The translations under genes were made by a program, and so were the position numbers. The notes under the pieces were generated by a model. It saw nothing but the letters and a program-made list of their open reading frames with translations, searched no databases and was not told where the DNA came from. This document shows, piece after piece, positions 19,524 to 28,669 of a stretch of 64,000 nucleotides of DNA (within the stretch, counting starts at the first letter, position 1; each line of letters starts with the position of its first letter). The DNA comes from Sandarakinorhabdus limnophila DSM 17366. GTDB lineage: Bacteria > Pseudomonadota > Alphaproteobacteria > Sphingomonadales > Sphingomonadaceae. Location of the stretch: the NCBI RefSeq assembly GCF_000420765.1, contig NZ_ATVO01000006.1:248001-312000 (forward strand). The letters run 5' to 3'.

Positions 19524-20632
19524 TCGTGGTGGGCGCCGGTATTGTCGGTTTGGCCCATGCGTTGGCTGCGGTACGCGCTGGCGCGCGGGTGATGGTGGTC
19601 GACCGGGACGCGCGCGCGAATGGCGCCTCCATCCGCAATTTCGGCTTCATCACCGTCACCGGGCAGGAACAAGGCCGGGTGTGGCGCCTGGCAAGGCGCA
19701 GCGCCGCCATCTGGCGGAACGTGGCACCCGCCGCTGGCATCCGCATCGATCAGGAAGGTCTGCTTGTTGTGGGGCAGCGCCCTGAATCATCGGCGGTCCT
19801 CGATGCCTTCATGGCCACTGAAATGGGAGAAGGGTGCCGACGCCTGAACCCATCTTCGGTCGCCGATCTCTGCCCGCAGGCCCATGCGCCTGCTGGCGCC
19901 ATCCTCAGCACGCATGATCTGCGCGTCGAATCGCGCGAAGCGCTGCCCCGACTGGCCGCCTGGCTGGCCGAGGTGCATGGCGTGCGCTTCCGTTTCGGCA
20001 GCGCCGTAGTGGGTATGGAAACCGGCCGTGTCGCGTTGGCCAATGGTGAAGCGCTGGCGGCCGATGCCATTTTCGCCTGCCCTGGCGATGACTGGGCCTC
20101 GCTGTTCCCGTCGATTTATGCCGAGGAATCAATCACTCGCTGCAAGCTGCAGATGCTGCGCCTTGCGGCGCCCGGCTGGCGGCTTCCGGCCCCGGTCATG
20201 AGCGATCTCAGCCTGGTCCGCTACCTCGGCTATGCCGCGCTGCCCGAAGCTGCAGCGTTGAAGGCCCAGCTGGAACAGGAACAAGCCGAAGCCCTTGGTT
20301 GGGGCATCCATCTGATTGTGGTGCAGAGCGCCGATGGGAGCCTGGTGGTGGGTGACAGCCATGAATATGGCCCGACACCTGACCCCTTCGGTCGTGCCGA
20401 CATCGATGCCGCCATGCTTCGCCAGTATGAGGCGGTTCTGGGCGCGCCTCCTGCGGTGGCCGAACGCTGGACCGGCACCTATGCCTCGGCCGCCGGCCAC
20501 AGCATCGTGCGCTCACCGATGCCCGGCGTGCACTTGGTGGTGGTGACCAGTGGCACCGGTGCTTCCACCGGGTTCGCGCTGGCCGAAGAAACGGTGAACG
20601 GCGTGTTCGGCAATAGGGAGCCAATCTGTTGA
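19511..20632 (+). CDS. TIGR03364-type FAD-dependent oxidoreductase of phosphonate catabolism
   Basis: 373 residues. It starts at TTG 19511 immediately before the dinucleotide-binding loop 'VIVVGAGIVGLAHALAAVRAGARV'-like region (only the GxGxxG core is cited: 'GAGIVG'), typical of DAAO-like amine oxidases. 'NGASIRNFGFITVTGQEQG' and the C-terminal 'TSGTGASTGFALAEE' fit the TIGR03364 clade, defined by its neighbourhood with PhnX. Such enzymes oxidise 2-aminoethylphosphonate or its N-methyl form to phosphonoacetaldehyde, the PhnX substrate. It overlaps the transporter gene upstream by 13 bases and phnX downstream by 4 bases. I assign no gene symbol because naming in this clade varies. Confidence 0.85.
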   Translation: MSDVIVVGAGIVGLAHALAAVRAGARVMVVDRDARANGASIRNFGFITVTGQEQGRVWRLARRSAAIWRNVAPAAGIRIDQEGLLVVGQRPESSAVLDAFMATEMGEGCRRLNPSSVADLCPQAHAPAGAILSTHDLRVESREALPRLAAWLAEVHGVRFRFGSAVVGMETGRVALANGEALAADAIFACPGDDWASLFPSIYAEESITRCKLQMLRLAAPGWRLPAPVMSDLSLVRYLGYAALPEAAALKAQLEQEQAEALGWGIHLIVVQSADGSLVVGDSHEYGPTPDPFGRADIDAAMLRQYEAVLGAPPAVAERWTGTYASAAGHSIVRSPMPGVHLVVVTSGTGASTGFALAEETVNGVFGNREPIC

Positions 20633-21414
20633 GCGCAAATCTGCAGGCTGTGGTGTTCGACTGGGCGGGCACGATGATCGATTTCGGCAGCCGCGCGCCA
20701 GTGGTGGCGCTGCTCAAGCTGTTTGATGGCTTTGATGTGCCGATCAGCGAGGCCGAGGCCCGGGCCGACATGGGGATGGCAAAGCGCGACCATATCGCCG
20801 CCATTCTCGCCCAGCCGCGTGTGGCTGCCGCCTGGGCCGCGCGCTATGGCAAGACCCCTGACGTGACAGACGGTGACCGGCTGTTTGCCCGCATTACCCC
20901 TCTGATGCAGCCCGCCGCACGCGAAACCGCCGTGCTGATCCCCGGCGCTGCCGACGTGGTGCGCCAGTTGCGCGGACAAGGCGTGAAGATCGGTTCGTGC
21001 ACCGGCTACACGCGGGAAATGATGGCCGATATCCTGCCCGCCGCCGCCGCGCAGGGTTATACCCCTGATTGCCTCGTATGCGCCGGTGACACGGCCTTCG
21101 GTCGGCCTTCGCCATTGATGCTGTGGAAGAACATGGTGGAACTGGGGGTATGGCCAGCCGCCGCTGTGGTTAAGGTGGACGACGCTGCGGTGGGCATAGC
21201 CGAGGGGCGCAGCGCCGGCACTTGGACGGTGGGTGTGGCCGCCAGTGGCAACAGCGTTGGCCTGTCGGCCGAGGCGCTGGCGGTGCTTCCAGTGGAGGAG
21301 CGGGCCGATCGTATCGCATCTGCCCGGGCCGAACTGCTGGCGGCCGGCGCCCATGTGGTGATCGATACCGTGGCCGATCTGCCGGCAGTGTTGACCGGCT
21401 TTGCTTACGGCTGA
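20629..21414 (+). CDS. phnX: Phosphonoacetaldehyde hydrolase
   Basis: 261 residues; HAD superfamily. D11 in 'VVFDWAGTMIDFG' is the nucleophile; the W-A-G-T sequence is the PhnX-specific variant. K52 in 'MGMAKRDHI' matches the Schiff-base lysine of the cap domain. 'GSCTGYTREMM' is HAD motif II and 'VVKVDDAAVGIAEG' carries the motif IV acids. It cleaves phosphonoacetaldehyde to acetaldehyde and phosphate. Start is TTG, overlapping the oxidase stop by 4 bases (TTGA-type coupling). Its 3' end overlaps the convergent HD oxygenase gene by 10 bases. Confidence 0.96.
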   Translation: MSANLQAVVFDWAGTMIDFGSRAPVVALLKLFDGFDVPISEAEARADMGMAKRDHIAAILAQPRVAAAWAARYGKTPDVTDGDRLFARITPLMQPAARETAVLIPGAADVVRQLRGQGVKIGSCTGYTREMMADILPAAAAQGYTPDCLVCAGDTAFGRPSPLMLWKNMVELGVWPAAAVVKVDDAAVGIAEGRSAGTWTVGVAASGNSVGLSAEALAVLPVEERADRIASARAELLAAGAHVVIDTVADLPAVLTGFAYG

Positions 21415-21965
21415 GCAGAAACGCGCAGCAGGCTGGCCAGCAGAGGGCGCCAACTGTCGAGCGGGGGCACCGCACAGTGGGGATCCTTGGCAGCATCATC
21501 CCAACGACGCAGCGTCACGGCATCGGCTGCGTGCGGCTGCGCGCAGAAACGGGCCTGCTCTTCGATGTCCATCGGCCCGCCCTGCAGCACAAGGCTGAGG
21601 ATGGAGGCGGCGCTGAGACCGGCTTGGTATGCTGGATCGACGGCGCACAGATAGCGCTTGGCCGCGACATGCAGGCGAACGGGTTCGGTGACCGCCGGCC
21701 CGAACCAGTGGGCCAGCAGGTCTGCACCCCGCTGTTCGTGGCGGGCATCAACGGTGTCATGCTCAGCCGCCGCTCCCGCGTCATCCAGTAACTGGCCGAT
21801 GTCGTGCAGCAGCGCGGCAGCGACGAGTGCAGGGGCAGCACCCGCCGCCTGTGCAAGGGCTGCGCACTGCACGGCATGGGCATATTGCGTCACGTGCTCA
21901 CCGTAATGCTGCATGCCGGCGGACCGGAATGGCGCCAGCAACTGGTCGAGAGCAGCGTCGGTCAT
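21405..21965 (-). CDS. Phosphonate-degradation HD-domain oxygenase (PhnZ-like)
   Basis: 186 residues from the ATG at 21965 (a start four residues earlier is possible). The pattern 'YGEHVTQYAHAVQCA' followed by 'AALLHDIGQLL' (H54-D55) is the HD-domain mixed-valent diiron oxygenase signature; later 'EHDTVDARHEQRGADLL' supplies further His ligands, and a C-terminal 'RRWDDAAKDP' supplies the last Asp. PhnZ cleaves 1-hydroxy-2-aminoethylphosphonate to glycine and phosphate. The usual partner hydroxylase PhnY is not seen here. The gene lies tail-to-tail with phnX, overlapping by 10 bases, and 17 bases after the stop of the phosphatase gene there is none on this strand; it ends the convergent pair. 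Confidence 0.85.
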   Translation of the reverse strand: MTDAALDQLLAPFRSAGMQHYGEHVTQYAHAVQCAALAQAAGAAPALVAAALLHDIGQLLDDAGAAAEHDTVDARHEQRGADLLAHWFGPAVTEPVRLHVAAKRYLCAVDPAYQAGLSAASILSLVLQGGPMDIEEQARFCAQPHAADAVTLRRWDDAAKDPHCAVPPLDSWRPLLASLLRVSAQP

Positions 21966-21982
21966 GGCTGTTGCCACCCGGC

Positions 21983-22846
21983 TCAGCGTTCTGTGTAAAG
22001 CCTCACCAGTTCCCGCCGCTCGGTCAGGTTCAAGCCCAGCTCGCCGGCCAGATAGCCATCCACACCGCCTTTGTGGGCGTCCATCACGGCGAACACCGCT
22101 TCGATATAGGCGCGATCGACGCCCATGATGGCCTGCAGCGCTTCGGGCGGCATCCGGCGGAACATGGCCGATTGTGGATCATTGCCACCGGTCAGTTTGC
22201 CGGGATCGAAATAGCGGTTGGAGAGCAGGTAATCGCCGATCACGTCTTGACGCCCGACGCCCAGCGCGGTCAGCAGCAGGGCGGCGGCCACGCCGGTCCG
22301 ATCCTTGCCGGCAGAGCAGTTGAAGGCGAGCGGCGCGCGGCCGGCCAGCAGTTCGCCAAACATCCGGCGGTACTGGCCGTTGAACTGCTTCAGGATCTGC
22401 GGATAGGTGGAGGTCATTGCCGCGCGCGCCTGCTCGCCGGAGGGCAGTGTGGGGCCGAACAGGCGGACGATGGCGCTCATGTCATTCTGATAATCATCGG
22501 CGAGCACCACCGGCGCCTTGCCGGCCGGCCAGTTGACCGGTGCCGACGTCCGTTCCCGCACGTCGCGGAAGTCGCAGACGGTGCGGATGCCACGGCCGGC
22601 AAGTGTGGCAAAGTCCGCCGGTGTCAGGCTTGCCATCGCGCCAGAACGGAACAACAGGCCCCACCGGACGCTGCGCCCGTCGGCGGCCCTGTAACCACCC
22701 AGATCGCGGAAATTATTGCCGCCCTGCAGCGGCAGCAGCCGATCATGCGGCGCCGCCACAGCTTGCGGCGGCGCCACGGCCTTTGCCACGACGGGCGCCA
22801 GCGGCAGCAGCATGGCAATCAGGATCAGCGGCAGTCGCATGTGCAT
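21983..22846 (-). CDS. Exported PTP-like (Tyr_phosphatase_3) phosphatase, paralogue 2
   Basis: 287 residues with a signal peptide ('LILIAMLLPLAPVVAKA'). Catalytic domain: 'GNNFRDLGGYRAADGRSVRW', 'FRSGAMASLT', 'TVCDFRDVRERT', and P-loop 'FNCSAGKDRTGV' with C177 and R183. It lacks the Ig-like segment of the paralogue at 15126-16175, which explains the shorter length. It reads away from the paralogous TonB receptor at 23054, with a shared 207-base promoter region, and the HD oxygenase gene lies 17 bases downstream on the same strand, so phosphatase and HD oxygenase may form one operon. Substrate unknown; dephosphorylation of imported organophosphate is an inference. Confidence 0.88.
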   Translation of the reverse strand: MHMRLPLILIAMLLPLAPVVAKAVAPPQAVAAPHDRLLPLQGGNNFRDLGGYRAADGRSVRWGLLFRSGAMASLTPADFATLAGRGIRTVCDFRDVRERTSAPVNWPAGKAPVVLADDYQNDMSAIVRLFGPTLPSGEQARAAMTSTYPQILKQFNGQYRRMFGELLAGRAPLAFNCSAGKDRTGVAAALLLTALGVGRQDVIGDYLLSNRYFDPGKLTGGNDPQSAMFRRMPPEALQAIMGVDRAYIEAVFAVMDAHKGGVDGYLAGELGLNLTERRELVRLYTER

Positions 22847-22892
22847 TGTGGTTCTCTCGGCTCATCAACGCGCCGGCGTTAGCCCGCCCTTG

Positions 22893-22908
22893 TGTCAGAG
22901 CAATGACA
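22893..22908. promoter_or_regulatory. Candidate operator in the phosphatase/TonB-receptor divergent region
   Basis: TGTCA (22893-22897) and TGACA (22904-22908) form a small inverted repeat with a 6-base spacer in the 207-base divergent region between phosphatase 2 and receptor 2. The position suits a shared regulator, but a 5-bp half-site can occur by chance and I know no specific protein for it. Confidence 0.25.
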
Positions 22909-23053
22909 AGCGGAGCGAGCAACCAAATCGCAAGATTTTTGCCGCGAAAGCTTAACTGGAAAGCCAATTTTTATTTACACACCACCGGTACGCCCACGGT
23001 TGGCATACCGCGATCGGCTGCAAGGCCGGCGCATTCAAAACAGGGGCAGCATC

Positions 23054-25495
23054 ATGAAAATCCGTCGGGCCAATCTGGCCACCACATCGCTTGTCGCATT
23101 GCTCGTCGCTCAACCTGCGCTGGCAGCTGATGCGGCCGCTGCCGCAAATGCCGAGGCAGAGGGTCTGGCCGAAATCGTGGTCACCGCGCAAAAGCGCAGC
23201 GAAAATCTGCAGAAGACCCCGATCGCCATTGCCGTGCTGGACAGCGCCGTGCTGGCTGACCGCCACGTGGTGTCGCTGCTCGATCTTGGCGATGGCGCCA
23301 TCCCGTCGCTGAAGATTGCACCCTTCTTCTCGCGCCCCGGCGTGCTCGTGATCAACATCCGCGGCGTCGGCGTGATGGCGGACAGCAACCAGCCGGCCCG
23401 CGATCAGGGCGTCGGCGTTTATGTTGATGGCGTCTATCTCGGCCGCGCTCAGGGCTTGGGCGCTGCGCTTTATGATGTCGAGAATATCGAAGTGCTGAAG
23501 GGCCCGCAGGGCACCCTGTTCGGCCGCAACACCATGGGCGGCGCGGTGAGCATCGTTACCAAGAAGCCCAGTGGCAAGTTCAAGTCCAACACCACTTTGG
23601 GCGTTGGCAACTACAACAGCTACAACGCGGTCACCCACATCGATCTGCCGGAAGTCGCCAACATCAGCTTCAAGATCGACGGCATCCTTTCGCGTCGCGA
23701 CGGCATGGTGGACAACCCTTTGCAAGGCCAGAACGATTTCAACAGCTTCGACAAGCGCGGCATCCGTCTCGAAGCGTTGTGGCGTCCGACTGACAATTTC
23801 AGCGTCGATGTCGCAGTCGACAACAGCTATGATGCCACCAGCACCATGTATCTGCAGCAGGTTACCCGCCCGCTGGGCCTTCCGGCCACGGCCACTGCGC
23901 CGGCGATCGCGCCCAACTTCGTGGCAGGGATCAACCCGGTGTCGGCAACCCGGCTCAGCGCCGCCAAGGTGGGCGTGCCGCAGCCGCTGAGCATCGGCAA
24001 GACCGAAGGCTATCGCCTTGGTATGGAATGGGACGCGACTTCCACGCTGAAGTTCAAGTCGATCACGGCCTATCGCGTGATGAGCCAGACCCAATGGGAC
24101 AATGGCTCGGCGGATTCGACGCTGTCGATCGCGCCGACTGCGGCCAATCCCAATGGCAACTTCCTGATTGCCACCGCCGGCGGGCCTTATCAGTTTGCCC
24201 GGATCAGCGTGGCGCCATTCCGCCAGAACCAACTCAGCCAGGAACTGGAAGCAGTCGGCGAAATCGGCCGCTTGAAGTTCGCTGCCGGCGCCTTGTTCTA
24301 TCAGGAAAAGGTGCAGGACAACGCCCAGGCGTTCAACACCAATGTCGTCACGGATGCCGCCGGCACCACCTTCGCCCAGCGCCAGATCGATTTCAACACG
24401 CAGGTCGTCCAGCGCGCCAGCTATGTGCGGGTCACCAGCGTTGGTGTGTTCGGCCAGGGTATCTACACGCCGCCGATTGCTGACGACAAGATCCACCTCA
24501 CCTTGGGTGGTCGTTGGACGCGTGACCAAAAGCAGGGCAATCTTTTCACCATCAACGGGGCCCTCCCGATTGTGCCGGTGAATGGCGTCAACGTCTCTGC
24601 CAAGATCCCGCTTGATCAGGCCTGGAGCCGCTTCGATCCGCTGGTCACCCTGGCTGCCGAAGTGACAGACGATATCCTGGTCTATGGCAAGTGGAGCACC
24701 GGTTATCGTTCGGGCGGCGCCAGCTCGCGCTCGCTGACCTACCGCTCGTTCAATCCAGAATCCGTGTCGATCTTCGAAATTGGCGGCAAGGCCCAGTTTT
24801 TCGACAACCGGGTGCGCTTCAACTTCGCGGCGTTCACGGGGACGTACAAGGACATCCAGCTCGATTTCAGCGGCCTGTATGAAGACGTGATCAACGGTGT
24901 CCGCGTCACCACCACCCGCACCACCACCGACATCATCAATGCGCCGGGCACCGGCCGGGTGAAGGGTTTCGAGCTTGAGTTTCTGGTCAACCCGGCCAAG
25001 GGCCTGACCCTGTCGGCCAGCTATGCCAAGAACATTGTCACCATCCCGCCGACGCTCAACCCGTTCCCGCAGACGGGCGGCGTGCTGATACCCGTGCCGG
25101 TGCCGATCTATCAGGTCTACACGCCGGAAAACACCGCCAGCGTCTCGATCGACTATGATCTGCCGATCAAGGACTTCAACCTGCACGCCCACATTGATGG
25201 CAATTATGATTCGGGCTTCTATGCCAACTACACCGACGTGACCTATGATCCGGTCACCCGCGCGGTGCGCTTTGCCCAGCCGAAGGGCGATTCAGGCTTC
25301 ATCGTCAACAGCCGCCTGGCTCTTGCAGATATCCCGCTGGGCGGCGGCGATGGCAAGCTGACGCTGGCAGTGTGGGCCCGCAACCTGCTCAACTCCCAGT
25401 TCCTGTTCTGGAAGTCCGGCAGCCCGCAAGGCGGCATCAGCGGCTTCTTCAACGACTTCCGCACCTATGGTGTGGAAGCCAATGTGCGCTTCTGA
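23054..25495 (+). CDS. TonB-dependent receptor (paralogue 2)
   Basis: 813 residues from the ATG at 23054, where the signal peptide begins ('LVALLVAQPALAADA'). TonB box-like 'LAEIVVTAQKRSENL', plug motifs 'VGVYVDGVYLGRAQG' and 'IEVLKGPQGTLFGRNTMGG', barrel ending 'TYGVEANVRF' with terminal Phe. It shares 'IPSLKIAPFFSR', 'QGLGAAL' and the barrel motifs 'KWSTGYRSGGASSRS' with the receptor at 12866-15109, so the two are paralogues. It diverges from an exported phosphatase that is the paralogue of the other receptor's partner. Function is TonB-energised uptake across the outer membrane, possibly of a phosphorylated compound. Confidence 0.93.
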   Translation: MKIRRANLATTSLVALLVAQPALAADAAAAANAEAEGLAEIVVTAQKRSENLQKTPIAIAVLDSAVLADRHVVSLLDLGDGAIPSLKIAPFFSRPGVLVINIRGVGVMADSNQPARDQGVGVYVDGVYLGRAQGLGAALYDVENIEVLKGPQGTLFGRNTMGGAVSIVTKKPSGKFKSNTTLGVGNYNSYNAVTHIDLPEVANISFKIDGILSRRDGMVDNPLQGQNDFNSFDKRGIRLEALWRPTDNFSVDVAVDNSYDATSTMYLQQVTRPLGLPATATAPAIAPNFVAGINPVSATRLSAAKVGVPQPLSIGKTEGYRLGMEWDATSTLKFKSITAYRVMSQTQWDNGSADSTLSIAPTAANPNGNFLIATAGGPYQFARISVAPFRQNQLSQELEAVGEIGRLKFAAGALFYQEKVQDNAQAFNTNVVTDAAGTTFAQRQIDFNTQVVQRASYVRVTSVGVFGQGIYTPPIADDKIHLTLGGRWTRDQKQGNLFTINGALPIVPVNGVNVSAKIPLDQAWSRFDPLVTLAAEVTDDILVYGKWSTGYRSGGASSRSLTYRSFNPESVSIFEIGGKAQFFDNRVRFNFAAFTGTYKDIQLDFSGLYEDVINGVRVTTTRTTTDIINAPGTGRVKGFELEFLVNPAKGLTLSASYAKNIVTIPPTLNPFPQTGGVLIPVPVPIYQVYTPENTASVSIDYDLPIKDFNLHAHIDGNYDSGFYANYTDVTYDPVTRAVRFAQPKGDSGFIVNSRLALADIPLGGGDGKLTLAVWARNLLNSQFLFWKSGSPQGGISGFFNDFRTYGVEANVRF

Positions 25496-25604
25496 TCATC
25501 GTCCCGGCCGTTTCGCGATGGGTGCATGACCATCGCACAGTGAAGGGGCTGCTTTCCTCTGTTTGAGGACGGAAGCGCAGCCGGGGTTGGAAATGCGTAT
25601 CTCA

Positions 25605-25640
25605 GCTGGGCGAGCACGAGAACCAACGTGCTCGCCCAGC
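25605..25640 (+). terminator. Strong hairpin downstream of receptor 2
   Basis: A perfect 14-bp stem, GCTGGGCGAGCACG (25605-25618) with CGTGCTCGCCCAGC (25627-25640), and an 8-base loop, 109 bases after the receptor stop. The trailing sequence CTCGTTT has only a short T-run, so it is a probable but not classical terminator. Confidence 0.6.
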
Positions 25641-26134
25641 CTCGTTTAACTGGCAGAAGCATCAATTTGTCCGGCGCGCTTCCGCGATTGAACGGGCTCT
25701 ACCTTCGACTGGCTAAAAATCAGCCAATCCGCCGTCCATTATCGCCGTCTTGTCGAATTGGGGGTCGATGGCCGTCTAGAGCCTTTCCAAACAGCCGCGC
25801 AGGCTGTGGATCCCGCAAGCGCCGTCAGGATTCAGACAAAATCCACTTTTATCGCAGCCGCGGTTGGAAGCGCCCCCTTTCAAGCGCGTGACGCGTGCGG
25901 AATCGGCATTTGGCCAGCGCTCTAGCCGCCACCGGGCAGGATGCGATCACGCCTGAACAGCAGCACTGCGCTCACGCTACTTGTTCTGCCGCCACACCGA
26001 TCACCCGTGTTTGGTCCGGGCCTGGCGCGGGCATGAAAAACCCGTGCCGGCTGTGTGCCGACACAGGCTCCTCATCTGGCTCTGCAACCCGCGGCTTGCG
26101 GCCCGAAAATCGCCCGCCGTGGTTGCAACCGAGC

Positions 26135-26205
26135 TCAAATCTTGAAGCGCAGGCCCATGCGATAGCTGCGGCCCAGCAGGTCATAGACCGGTGAGACGCC
26201 GAACG
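26135..26205 (-). pseudogene. C-terminal remnant of a TonB-dependent receptor
   Basis: Reading the minus strand into the stop at 26137-26135 gives 'FGVSPVYDLLGRSYRMG' and then LRFKI. 'S.vYDllGRsyrmGlrfki' is the typical last beta-strand of sphingomonad TonB receptors. Upstream the similarity fades within about 15 codons, and glcF starts its 3' end at 26274 on the same strand, so the rest of the receptor gene has been lost. This marks a rearrangement breakpoint. Confidence 0.7.
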
Positions 26206-26273
26206 ACGTGCTGGCCGGCGAACAGGCTTGGCTCGTCAGTTGAGGCTGGCGCCCTTTCAGACAATGCAGATTA

Positions 26274-27536
26274 TCAGCGATTCTCCATCGGGAGGCCCAG
26301 TGGCGTCGGCCCGCCGCTGGCCCAGTCCAGCAGTTCCACCATGTGGACGATATGCAGTTCGGGCCGGGCGATCTGGCCGATGCAGCCGATGTTGCTGGTG
26401 GCCACGATATGGGCGCCCGTGGCGGCCAGCGCGGCCTGCTTGCGGGCCTTCAGTGTGGCCGACATTTCGGGCTGCAGGATCGCATAACTGCCGGCCGATC
26501 CGCAGCAGATATGGGCTTCGGCCGGATCTCGTACGTCAAAGCCGGCGGCCACCAGCAACCGGCGCGGTGCCGCCTTCACCTGCTGGCCGTGCTGCAGCGA
26601 ACATGCACTGTGCCAAGCAACAGGCAAGCCCGGCGCGATTTGCGACGGCAGCGATGGCAGCAGCGCCAGATACTCGGAAATGTCGCGCGCTTGGGCTGCA
26701 ACGGCGGCGGCGCGGGCGGCCATGGCAGGATCATCGGCAAACAGCGCTGCGTAATCCTTGATCACCGTGCCGCAGCCCGATGCAGTGATGATGATGGCAT
26801 CAACAGCGCCAGCTGCTTCCCAGGCTTCGATGTTGGCGCGGGCATGGGCGGCGGCAGCGGCTTCCCGTCCCAGGTGATGATCGATCGCACCGCAGCAGGC
26901 CGACTGCCGGGTGATCACCACCTCCACCCCGTGGCGGGCAAGCAGGCGCAGCGCGGCATCGTCGATGGCCGGGCGCAACACCGGCTGCACACAGCCCAGG
27001 TGCAGGATCACCCGGCCGGCGCGGGCACCCACAGGCGGCAGCGGCGCCCGGCGTTCAGCCAGGCCCGGTGCCGGCACGGCATCCGGCACCATCGCCAGCA
27101 TGGCCGCCAGACGGGCGGGCAACAGGGGCGCCAGGCCGCGCACCAGCCGGCCAGCGCGCAGCAACGCCCGGAACAGGCCGCGCCGGGTGAGCACCGCCGG
27201 CAGCAAGGCGCGCAGCAGCCGATCGGGCCGCGGCCGGCGATGGGTGGTTTCGATATGGGCGCGGGCGGCATCAACCAGATGCATGTAATCCACGCCCGAA
27301 GGGCAGGTGGTGGTGCATGACAGGCACGACAGGCAGCGATCAATATGATGCACGGCGCGCGGCGATGGAGCCACTTCCGGGTTGGCCAGCATGTCCTTCA
27401 TCAGCCAGATGCGGCCGCGCGGACTGTCCAGCTCATCACCGGTGACGAGATAGGTCGGGCAGGTGGCGGTGCAGAACCCGCAATGCACGCATTTGCGGAT
27501 GCGATCCTGCGCAGCGGCGACATCGATACTGCTCAT
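26274..27536 (-). CDS. glcF: Glycolate oxidase iron-sulfur subunit GlcF
   Basis: 420 residues. Two [4Fe-4S] ferredoxin motifs near the N-terminus: 'CVHCGFCTATCPTY' and 'CLSCLSCTTTCPSGVDY'. Two CCG domains follow (about residues 170-260 and 300-390), with 'HLGCVQPVL', 'SACCGAIDHH' and 'HICCGSAGSYA'. GlcF passes electrons from the FAD subunits GlcD/GlcE toward the quinone pool during oxidation of glycolate to glyoxylate. The start overlaps the glcE stop by 4 bases. It is the last gene of the glcDEF operon. Confidence 0.95.
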   Translation of the reverse strand: MSSIDVAAAQDRIRKCVHCGFCTATCPTYLVTGDELDSPRGRIWLMKDMLANPEVAPSPRAVHHIDRCLSCLSCTTTCPSGVDYMHLVDAARAHIETTHRRPRPDRLLRALLPAVLTRRGLFRALLRAGRLVRGLAPLLPARLAAMLAMVPDAVPAPGLAERRAPLPPVGARAGRVILHLGCVQPVLRPAIDDAALRLLARHGVEVVITRQSACCGAIDHHLGREAAAAAHARANIEAWEAAGAVDAIIITASGCGTVIKDYAALFADDPAMAARAAAVAAQARDISEYLALLPSLPSQIAPGLPVAWHSACSLQHGQQVKAAPRRLLVAAGFDVRDPAEAHICCGSAGSYAILQPEMSATLKARKQAALAATGAHIVATSNIGCIGQIARPELHIVHMVELLDWASGGPTPLGLPMENR

Positions 27537-28669
27537 GCCGCGCCCCCTGGTGCCGCCGCCGGAGAGAGGATGCCGGCCGGATCGAACTGCGCCTTCACCC
27601 GCGCTGACAGGGCCGCCAGACCCGGCTCCAGTGGCGCACGTGCCGGGATGGGCGAGGCCGGCCCGCGCAGCCGTTCGGCGTGGCCGTCGCGCCCGGCGGC
27701 TTGCGCCACAAGCGCATGCAGATCGAGATCAGCGGCACCAGCCGACAGCAGCACCCAGGCCAGGGCGCCGGCCCAATCCAGCCGCAGGCGCGCATCAGGC
27801 GGCAACAACGCGGCCAGCGCCGGCGCGCGGCTGGCGGGCAGCGGGCAACGCCAGATGATTTCGTCGGCTTGCACATGGCCATAAAGGCTGGCGATCGCCG
27901 TCCAAAGCCCGCGGCTGGCGTCGCCCTCGATCAGCCTGCTGGCGGGCAGCCGGGCGCGGGCGGCGTCCACCAGCGCCGGCAGGACGGCCGGGCTGGATTC
28001 GATGCGCAACTGCACCTCGCCCTCACTCCACGCCGCGCCCGTGATACCGCCATCAACCATCAGCGCATCGGCCATGATACGCACCGCTTTGGCCGCCGTG
28101 TCGGCGGGCAGCTGCAGCGTCGCCTGCGCAGGCGCCAGCGGCAGCACTTTCAGAGTGATTTGTGTCAACACCGCCAGCGTGCCACGTGAGCCGGTGAGCA
28201 GGCGCGGCAGATCAAAGCCCGTCACGTTCTTGAGCACCTTGCCGCCCGCCGTGAAGATCTCGCCGCGCCCGGTCACGCCAGACAGGCCCAGCACATGATC
28301 GCGGCACGCCCCGGCAAAGGGCCGGCGCGGGCCGGAAAGCCCGCTCGCCACGGCGCCGCCGATGGTGCCGTGGCCCAGGCCCCAGATTGCATCGGGCGAA
28401 GGCGGCTCGAACGCCAGACACTGGCCGGATTGGGCCAACAGCTTTTCGACATGATCGAGCGGCGTCGATGCCGGCAGGGTGAGCAGCAATTCGCCCGGAT
28501 CATGATCGATGCTGCCCCCAAGGCCGGTCAGATCCAGGTCCGCGTCTGCGGCGCCGGGGCCGATGCCGGGCCGGCTGCCGGTGCCGGACACGGCCAACGA
28601 CCGCCCATGCACCGCTGCATCGCGAATCATCTCGGCCAGTTCCTCGATCGTGGCAGGACGATAAGCCAT
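27533..28669 (-). CDS. glcE: Glycolate oxidase FAD-binding subunit GlcE
   Basis: 378 residues with one FAD_binding_4 domain. 'GRSLAVSGTGSRPGIG' is the PCMH-fold pyrophosphate-binding loop; 'LGHGTIGGAVASGLSGPRR' and 'FTAGGKVLKNVTGFDLPRLL' are characteristic of GlcE. It is shorter than GlcD and lacks a full FAD-oxidase C-terminal domain, as expected. It acts with GlcD and GlcF at the inner face of the membrane. The start overlaps the last base of the glcD stop. Confidence 0.94.
   Translation of the reverse strand: MAYRPATIEELAEMIRDAAVHGRSLAVSGTGSRPGIGPGAADADLDLTGLGGSIDHDPGELLLTLPASTPLDHVEKLLAQSGQCLAFEPPSPDAIWGLGHGTIGGAVASGLSGPRRPFAGACRDHVLGLSGVTGRGEIFTAGGKVLKNVTGFDLPRLLTGSRGTLAVLTQITLKVLPLAPAQATLQLPADTAAKAVRIMADALMVDGGITGAAWSEGEVQLRIESSPAVLPALVDAARARLPASRLIEGDASRGLWTAIASLYGHVQADEIIWRCPLPASRAPALAALLPPDARLRLDWAGALAWVLLSAGAADLDLHALVAQAAGRDGHAERLRGPASPIPARAPLEPGLAALSARVKAQFDPAGILSPAAAPGGAA

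Larger units (their letters stand above)
25496..26273. other. Gene-poor stretch after receptor 2
   Basis: Contains a strong hairpin at 25605-25640 and, near its right end, the C-terminal codons of a lost TonB receptor on the minus strand (26135-26205). Between 25641 and 26134 I see no protein-like reading frame and no recognisable RNA. Confidence 0.5.

Noticed and set aside
22952-25192. A 746-residue minus-strand frame
   Set aside because: Antisense shadow of TonB receptor 2; no motifs of its own.
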